Source: Hemibagrus wyckioides (taxonomy: Eukaryota > Chordata > Actinopteri > Siluriformes > Bagridae). From it: DNA of 64,000 bases. Position 1 is the first letter of the stretch. The number at the start of each line of letters is the position of its first letter. The notes under the pieces were generated by a model, which saw only the letters and a program-made list of their open reading frames with translations, did no database searches and was not told the DNA's origin. Both the position numbers and the translations under genes were made by a program. The stretch is taken from positions 8,073,699 to 8,137,698 of the forward strand of contig NC_080713.1 of assembly GCF_019097595.1 (NCBI RefSeq). The letters are read 5' to 3'. This document shows positions 57,005 through 64,000 of the stretch, one piece after another.

Positions 57005-60000
57005 TGCAATAGCTGAAGTACACAGATCATATAATATATTTGGATTCATACCATAAAGAGAATAAGGCAAGAGAGAAAAGAGCTGATTAAAAAATAATTT
57101 GGTGAAATAAAAAATCTGTTAAAACATCATCAAAAAGCCTCCAGCATACAGTATTTTCAAATTCTTAGAATACCCAGCAATCAAGAATAACCTGGGCGCA
57201 CTGGAGCTCGAAGGCTGCAACACAAAAATGGATGTACTGTATGTCTGGGGTTTAAGACTTTCTGGACTCTTTCTTTCTGTGTACATATATTCTGACATAG
57301 GTCTCAGAGATGAAACACCTGAAACTAGGACAAGGCTCAAAGAATTCACTATTCCTATCCTGGGTCTATAGGAATCATTTTGGGTTGCTGCAAGGTTTGA
57401 AGACGTATGCTGTATAGTAGATTCTAAATAAAGATTAGCTTAGTCAGTGTCTGATCATCATTACCTGTTCAGGTTTATTAGTGACCTGAAAAGGTAACAG
57501 TTGCACTAATTATGACTTGCAAATTGTCCTCAGTTACCCATCTTTGTTTCGCTAACATGAAGCCAGCAGATCTCTAGAACAGAGCCACATTTATACTGAT
57601 TTGATGCACAAATGTGCAATATGGTTTATGGAACATGGCACAGTAATAAAACAGACATGGGTTTAAAATAAAATTTTTTTATTTTTTATTTTATTTATAC
57701 TGAGTTTAAAGGAAAAGCAGTACAATGATAGACTTTTATAGACCTACAAACCATTTCATTTTTGAAAAATAATATTAAATCCCTTCTCAGTGGTCACATT
57801 TTTAAGAGTGATCATTGAGGTTGAAGTGTCATGGTGCTGAAAGAAGCTGCAATATAATTTCATAGAATGTAAAAAGTACATTTTTAGATTTTTTTTTTTT
57901 TTATGATCCTGGAAGTTTGGAAACCAGTTGTTTCTCAGTATATAAACTTTGCTTGTGTATAAATATCAAAGCAGGTAAAGTAGGCTCAAATTATTCCCAC
58001 TAATGTAATTTAGACAACAGTTACTTCTAGACCAGTAATTTGATTAGACAAGCAATGTTTGAAGAGTGCTTATATTTATTATATCCACAATGGGACATTT
58101 CTGTATCACTCCACTCAGCTTCGTTCGGGAAGTAAAATTCTACTTCCACTAAAGTAGTGTTAGCAGCTTCATCTGTGGACATGGCAATTGATACTTTCCA
58201 GAAATATAACATGTGACTTAAAATATGAAAGCTCATTAGTTGAAGATGAATAAGAGGACCACCAGAAGCATATTTAAACAGAATTAACAAATTATTGTGA
58301 GCTAGCTAGCCAGCTGGTGACAAGCTATGGCAACTTCAGGATCTATGTGTGCTAGCAGAGCAAAAATAAACAGAAATTGTGCCCAAACTTTTTGTCTAAA
58401 AGAAATATAGCAATTTCGGTCCTGTAGTTTTATTAAATCTTGACAGATATTCAGTGTCTTGTAAGATGTATTCCAAAATTAATTTTCCATGGTCAAAATC
58501 ATACCACAGTGCAGTCCTTTACCTACTCTCTTTATATTCACTTTGATCATGTATGACCCCCAGGTGACCTAAAACCTCCAATATGTATAGGTGCAAAATA
58601 ATTCCCTAGTGTAGGTGACAGAGGCTGTTAAAACTATTCCCCCACATAGGATGAATAGGAGTTATTACACAGTTTCAAATGCATGCTGTGACCCTACCTT
58701 GAGAAAAAAATTTCCTGTCATCCTAGGGGCATTGCTCTAAGAGGAGATTTAAGAAATATTGGAGTGTGTGACCTCTTTTAGTTTTACTGGTGTTATTACT
58801 GGGTTGGCTGCGTCTCATTAACATTGACTGGAGTGTGTACCTCGTTTATCATGCTCACTCTGAAGCTGACTGAGTCTCTGAAGGAGGAAATCCACTGCTG
58901 CTATTTTGAATGTTCCTCCTAAAAAGGGCAAAAGTTTAATGATGCATTGCAATGAGAAGTCATTCACAGCACATTCTGTGCCCTACACCCAGTGGGAGAG
59001 TTGTTATCCCTTTCGCACCAGATGCCAAACAACAAAATTGCTTCTCCCATGCAATCTCTTTGTATTTTCAGATCGGGCATTTGAACAGCATGTTCTCAGA
59101 GGGCCCAAATTATGTGCATGACTATCACATAGATCTCCTGTTTACCTCCTGTTTACCTGAATTCTGGCTGCTGATCATTTTTGCACTGCCTGCTTTTCAA
59201 AAGGGATCTACACAGGTCCTTTATATCACAGTCATAAGCACTGATTAAATCCTATACCACACATCGCTGGAGGTTAAAACATGTGAGGTTACATCAAATG
59301 TGACATGATTTTCGACACTACTGTATCTTGTACATAAATCACTGTCTCACTCCACTACATATTAATAAAGATTTGATTATTTAAGATTATTTTTTTAAAT
59401 CAACATTTCTAGCATAAAAATGACACATGGCTTTATACTTATGGCTTTATGAGAGTCTACAGCACACTATGTATGCTTTTAATGAAGTATGGCACAATAG
59501 AGCCTAGACTCAGCAACCATCAGTATCATTTACAAAATAAAACCCATAACAGAAATGCACTTCACTTTCCTTTGATTCATTGGCTTTCCACCATATTGGA
59601 TTTTTCCATTATTTGAATTTTTTATTTTGAAAACAGTTGTTTTTCTCCTGTTTTCTTCTTCTTCTTCTTCTTCCATCATCTCCAAATTTGAATCACAGCA
59701 AAAAAAAATTATTTCTGATTTTTGATATATATAGGACGGTTTGTCCATAACACTCTAACAGCATATGAAGGTGTATCTCAGCAAAAGTGTAATGCATTCT
59801 GTTCAAACTTTGAAGATGAGTAAATGACCTTGTTCTAAAGGACCTCCAAGACATTTTGTCTTAATTTCGTCTAGAGGGGAAAAAAGCAGCTTAATATCTT
59901 ATTGAACTGGCCTTCCTCCATTGCTCAGGAGTGGGGATAAAAAGTGCTTGGCCCCCTTAATTGCTGCTGGCAGCTATATTAATAACCTTGGAGCCGTAAC

Positions 60001-60390
60001 TATTGTCAGAGCTGCTGTTATAGAAAATTAATCAACACATTCTGTCTAATAAAAAGCATTCAAGCGTTCACCAGGGCTTTGGTATAATGTTTAATAAATG
60101 CATGGTTAAAAAGACAAATTAATAGCTTCCAAAATTAAGCTCTAGAGTGACAAACTCGAACAGAGTATCCATAATGATAAATGTTCTCCATTTCACATAA
60201 ACATACAAAGTTATACTACATAAAGGGAGTTCAAAACTAGGGGTTGTGTTTTAGAAATGACATCAGGAACTGTTTTGTTTTATTCATTTCTTTTACTAAG
60301 TAATATTATATACCTATCATACTAAATGATGAATTGTTTCTGGGAATCCGATTCATGCAAATCACATTTAAATTAAGAGTGTTAATGACG

Positions 60391-60392
60391 TT

Positions 60393-60423
<31 letters not shown>

Positions 60424-60424
60424 T
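60391..60424. repeat. TTTA microsatellite
   Basis: About 8 units. Confidence 0.95.
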
Positions 60425-61544
60425 TGCTATGTTGAGATATTGCACTAGCATAGGAGTTCCACAAGTAAAATGGACAATGTTTTTTCCATTTCCTCTGGCT
60501 AGTTCTTCAGCAACATGAAGTGAATCACAAGCATGACTGTAAATGACGAAGAGGAACCAAACTACCTTATAAAAAGTTAAAAAAGTTTTGCTCTATATTT
60601 CTTTTTGTGTGCCGAAAAACTGGCCCAGTTGCAAGTTCCTATTAGTCTGATGCTGGATTAAATCCAAGAATCATTTAAAGCTGGATGTGAAAGTCTAAAT
60701 GAGTTACTTCCTGACTTTGAAATGCTGTACCATTAAATGCGAGATCACCCTAACCTACGTCAGTGCAAGGAATATGCCCTTTAATTTTGTACATAACTAT
60801 TTTTGTCTTTTTACAGGATGAATTTAATTACATTAAATTTAATTAAATTAAGTTAAATTTATTACGAATTTTATTAAATTCAAGTCACTTCAGTAGCAAC
60901 TACCTGTAGTGTTAAATATGTGTAAGTATTGGGTATACTTTATCATCAAGTAATAACTGTGAAATATCTCTGTAATTTTGCTGTCTAAAATCAGCTTTGG
61001 TTAGCTATCTAGCAATTACTTGAGGTACCACTTGAGCTGAGCTGGGACATATAAGTGGAGCTAAAAATGGTGCACACTATCAACTGATTAAACACAATCA
61101 CACATGTCCTGATTAATGGCTGGAATTACTTCTGCACCAACACAAAATCCATGTAGTAGTTGTCTGCAATAATTTCAGTTTTTTCCAGCAGTTGAAGCCA
61201 CATGCTTAAACAATATAAGCCACATGCTTTTTTATCATCAGCTGACTTGTGCCAGGTTCCATTTACTACATTTTTTACTACTGTAACTCAATATCCTTAA
61301 GAGAATCTCCTCCTACTTTCATGGGTTAGAGTCATACAATGGGAAGGCAACACATGCACTCAGCCAGGAGATGGATAGTCCTGGGTTTGCATTTGTTTTT
61401 AAGCTATGGTGAGTCATGCTGTTTGGCGGATAAGCACTATTAATGATGCCTGCCAACGTTTTATTATTAGAATATTCACCACAGGTTTGCACCTCATGCA
61501 AACTAGTACTCAGTTTGGGATATTAATAAATCAGGGCAAAAACA

Positions 61545-61850
61545 AAATCGTTGGTGACTCCTGCAAGTGCAGAGTATTTTATTTAAAGCAATACACAAAC
61601 ATGACTAGGACTGAGGAACATAAATATACATGCAAACATAATCTAGACAATGCTACTCACAACAGACGCTAGACAAATGCTTAGACTTAAATACTTGAGC
61701 TCATTAAATCAAAATGTGAATCAGGTGCAGACAGTCACATGACATAAGTGTCTTGATCAGGTGAGATGCAGTGGCTGATGTGAATCTTAGTCCTGAGGCA
61801 TATTTGGCACGAGCATGACAACCCCAACCCCGCAAGGCTTTGCTTCTGAT
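61545..61850 (-). repeat. possible LTR remnant
   Basis: 'tgaatcaggtgcagacagtcacatgaca...ctgatgtgaatcttagtcctgaggca...gcatgaca' resembles the LTR of fish gypsy elements in layout and wording. It may relate to the 6695-7225 stretch. No second LTR and no terminal TG...CA pair with target duplication was seen. Confidence 0.3.
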
Positions 61851-64000
61851 GCATCTAAGACAACATATCCATGGTTGGATGGAATCCCTCTGGGCATCAG
61901 AACCCAAATGTGGTATAACCCCCAGTGCAATGGGCCAAAGTTACTTCCTTGGGGAAGAGAAGGCAAATAATGATGTCCTCACCAGAGTCATGGGGTAAAG
62001 CAGACTTGATTTAAGAGGCTATCATCAGCCTTTTTGTGGGGTCGCCTTTTTATGCTTTGTCTTGCATCACAGAAGCTAAATCCTCAGCTTCTGATATATG
62101 TCAACCGAATGCCCGTGTTTGGCCGACTAGGTTCGGCAAATGTACCAGTTATAGCCCTCTCTCCAAAAAATTATTTACAGAGATACACATGTGAATCATA
62201 GTCTTGCAACATATTCAGTGCAGCTATGACAACAGCATAAACTTTGACTTAAATATTTCCATACAAAGGAAAAATTGGCCTCTTTGCTAGGATTAGGGCA
62301 CTGCTTCATAGATTTGGCCCTGTTGCTGTAGCATACCTGACTCAACCCATCAGCTCATTAACAAGCCCTCTGTGAGGTTTAAATGAGAGTGTTAGAGCAG
62401 AAAAATGCTAAAATATGTGGTGCATGGGGATTTCTGAACTTGAAAAAGCTCAATTAGCATGACTACAGATGGTGCACATCAAAAAGCTCACAGTAATTGT
62501 GGTTATCTGTTAACAGGTTTGATCCCAAACAAGCAGTTTTCATGAGATGGCAGATAAATATGTACTCAGTATGCAAGAAGCTTGTTATTTGAATTTTGTG
62601 ATGACAGGGATGTAAAGATCTTTGTCAAAAATAGTAAAACATTATACTAAAAAAAAAAATCACATTTGTAATGGTCCTAATTCAGTTTCATAAGGTCAGA
62701 GCTGTGGAATACAATTCTCACAACACTCATCACATGAACGGATCATTGAAATGGCGGCATTTAATACGAAACACAACTTAAGCTGAGAACAATTACACAA
62801 TAAATGTCCTCTTTAGAAGCCACTGTTTTAGTCCCAGGGTGTAACTTAGTCGCTGAAAAAAGGCACCACATCATTAGAGGTCAGTGGAGATTTGAAAACA
62901 GCTACGGTTGTCAAGGATCTCAGCATGAGATGACATCAAGGCTTTGCTCCCTGCAGCCCTGCACTGAGCCCAAATGGTGCTGCGTAAGCTTCAAAAAACC
63001 GTCTGGAAGCACAAATTAATATTTCATATCTCACCTTCTTGCTGAATGTAAATGACTTTTTATATCTAAAATACCTAGCTGAGAGTGCACCGTTTCAGTA
63101 AATAAGTTAGACATTAGCGGTGATTAATGAAGTGTTCACTTACCAAGCTTTGCACTCTTTAATTTTGAGAAGAGGAGCTGGATGTGTACCAAAAAGAGAA
63201 CAGCAGCATTGCTATGCTCTCGCCCAATCTTTGTCACAGAGCCCGAGTCTTTCAGAGATTTCAGAGGTGCCAGTGTGGATGTCAAGAAACTAGTGCAAGG
63301 GCCTTGAGGCCTTCAAAATGGAGACAAATTCTAATTCATTTGAGAGCCATTGAAATCCGATTCAAGCTATTTTGTAGTAATATGCTAACCATTTATTATT
63401 TGGCATTAGTACACTTCCGTGCCTGTATGTCTGACCAGATGAAATGATGCGACTAATCTGTTTTGAGATATGGGTGGTAGCATGGGAAAGCCTTCACAAA
63501 GTTTTAAGAAAATGGTAACTTTTCACCACATTGGCTGAAAACAGTAGCAGGTAAAAAAAAAAAAGTCTAGCCTACAGCCTTATATATAATTAAATCACAC
63601 AATTCTTTTTTATTTTTAAATATATATTAAAGTTTGTTTTACACGCTACATGATAGGCTTCATACGATCTTCTTTGGCAGGTTTCTAGCTATGCAAACTC
63701 ATCAGAGGCACCAAAGACCTTGGCTACTAAATTCCGAGCTCGATTCTACTGTATTTTGTAAAGTCTGTATACACATTTGATTAAAGGTTGTATCCACCAG
63801 GAAAAGGTTTTTCTTCCATTTTTCCACAACAAACAGTAAATCAGAATTCACTGTAGGTAGCTGTGATTGAAGAATTGAAAAAGAAAACGTTGGATAACAA
63901 AACCCGTAGGCTTAGTCTGAGGAATCAATCAAGTCAATCATTTGGCTGTCTCACTTTATCGCATCATACCTAATCTGCATATAACTGATAAAATCCCATT

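Larger units (their letters stand above)
55207..59640. other. no gene seen
   Basis: AT-rich, with TTC, AAAT and CCAA microsatellites. 58900-59250 has two overlapping frames of 71 and 98 codons with no recognised domain. No gene is supported. Confidence 0.5.
59641..64000. other. no gene seen; repeat-poor blocks
   Basis: Mostly unique-looking AT-rich sequence with several higher-complexity blocks (59880-60130, 62330-62520, 63170-63380; see findings) and an LTR-like fragment at 61545. No coding gene is supported. Confidence 0.5.

Overview
The window is vertebrate nuclear DNA, almost certainly teleost. It has one spliced gene with GT-AG introns, dense AT-rich microsatellites, and many fish-type Tc1/mariner, hAT, L2-like LINE, tRNA-derived SINE and gypsy remnants. 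The close match of the protein to zebrafish Large2 and the SINE types suggest an otophysan; a catfish is plausible but unproven.

The only gene I can support is large2 (LARGE xylosyl- and glucuronyltransferase 2, formerly gyltl1b), plus strand. Fourteen coding exons run from 7938 to 28015. All junctions are GT-AG, the reading frame closes across every intron, and the exons add up to 2244 coding bases (747 residues plus stop). The protein has a Golgi type II membrane anchor, a coiled-coil stem, a GT8 domain with a DTD motif and a GT49 domain with a DID motif. It is the bifunctional enzyme that builds matriglycan on alpha-dystroglycan. The first coding exon carries two short upstream ORFs. The upstream noncoding exon(s) and promoter were not identified. 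The 3' UTR probably runs to a polyA signal near 29427, with an earlier alternative at 28284.

Layout: 1-7850 is upstream flank or 5' intron, with repeats and a dead Passport-like Tc1 copy (5088-6632). 7852-28015 is the coding part of large2; its introns hold a Tc1 transposon whose transposase has a single stop codon (14912-16159), a decayed gypsy pol fragment, an L2-like LINE and several SINEs. 28016-29450 is the probable 3' UTR. 29450-64000 has no recognisable protein-coding gene: it holds transposon remnants (Tc1 tandem pair, short Tc1 derivatives, a hAT with a perfect 8-bp target duplication, an L2 LINE fragment, gypsy gag/protease fragments), microsatellites, and several repeat-poor blocks that could be conserved noncoding elements.

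I found no previously undescribed system. The most useful observations are splice-site architectures in large2 (a GT-repeat acceptor, a duplicated decoy acceptor, overlapping upstream ORFs), the nearly intact Tc1 copy, the hAT copy with exact boundaries, and a LINE and a SINE family that share the same 3' tail.
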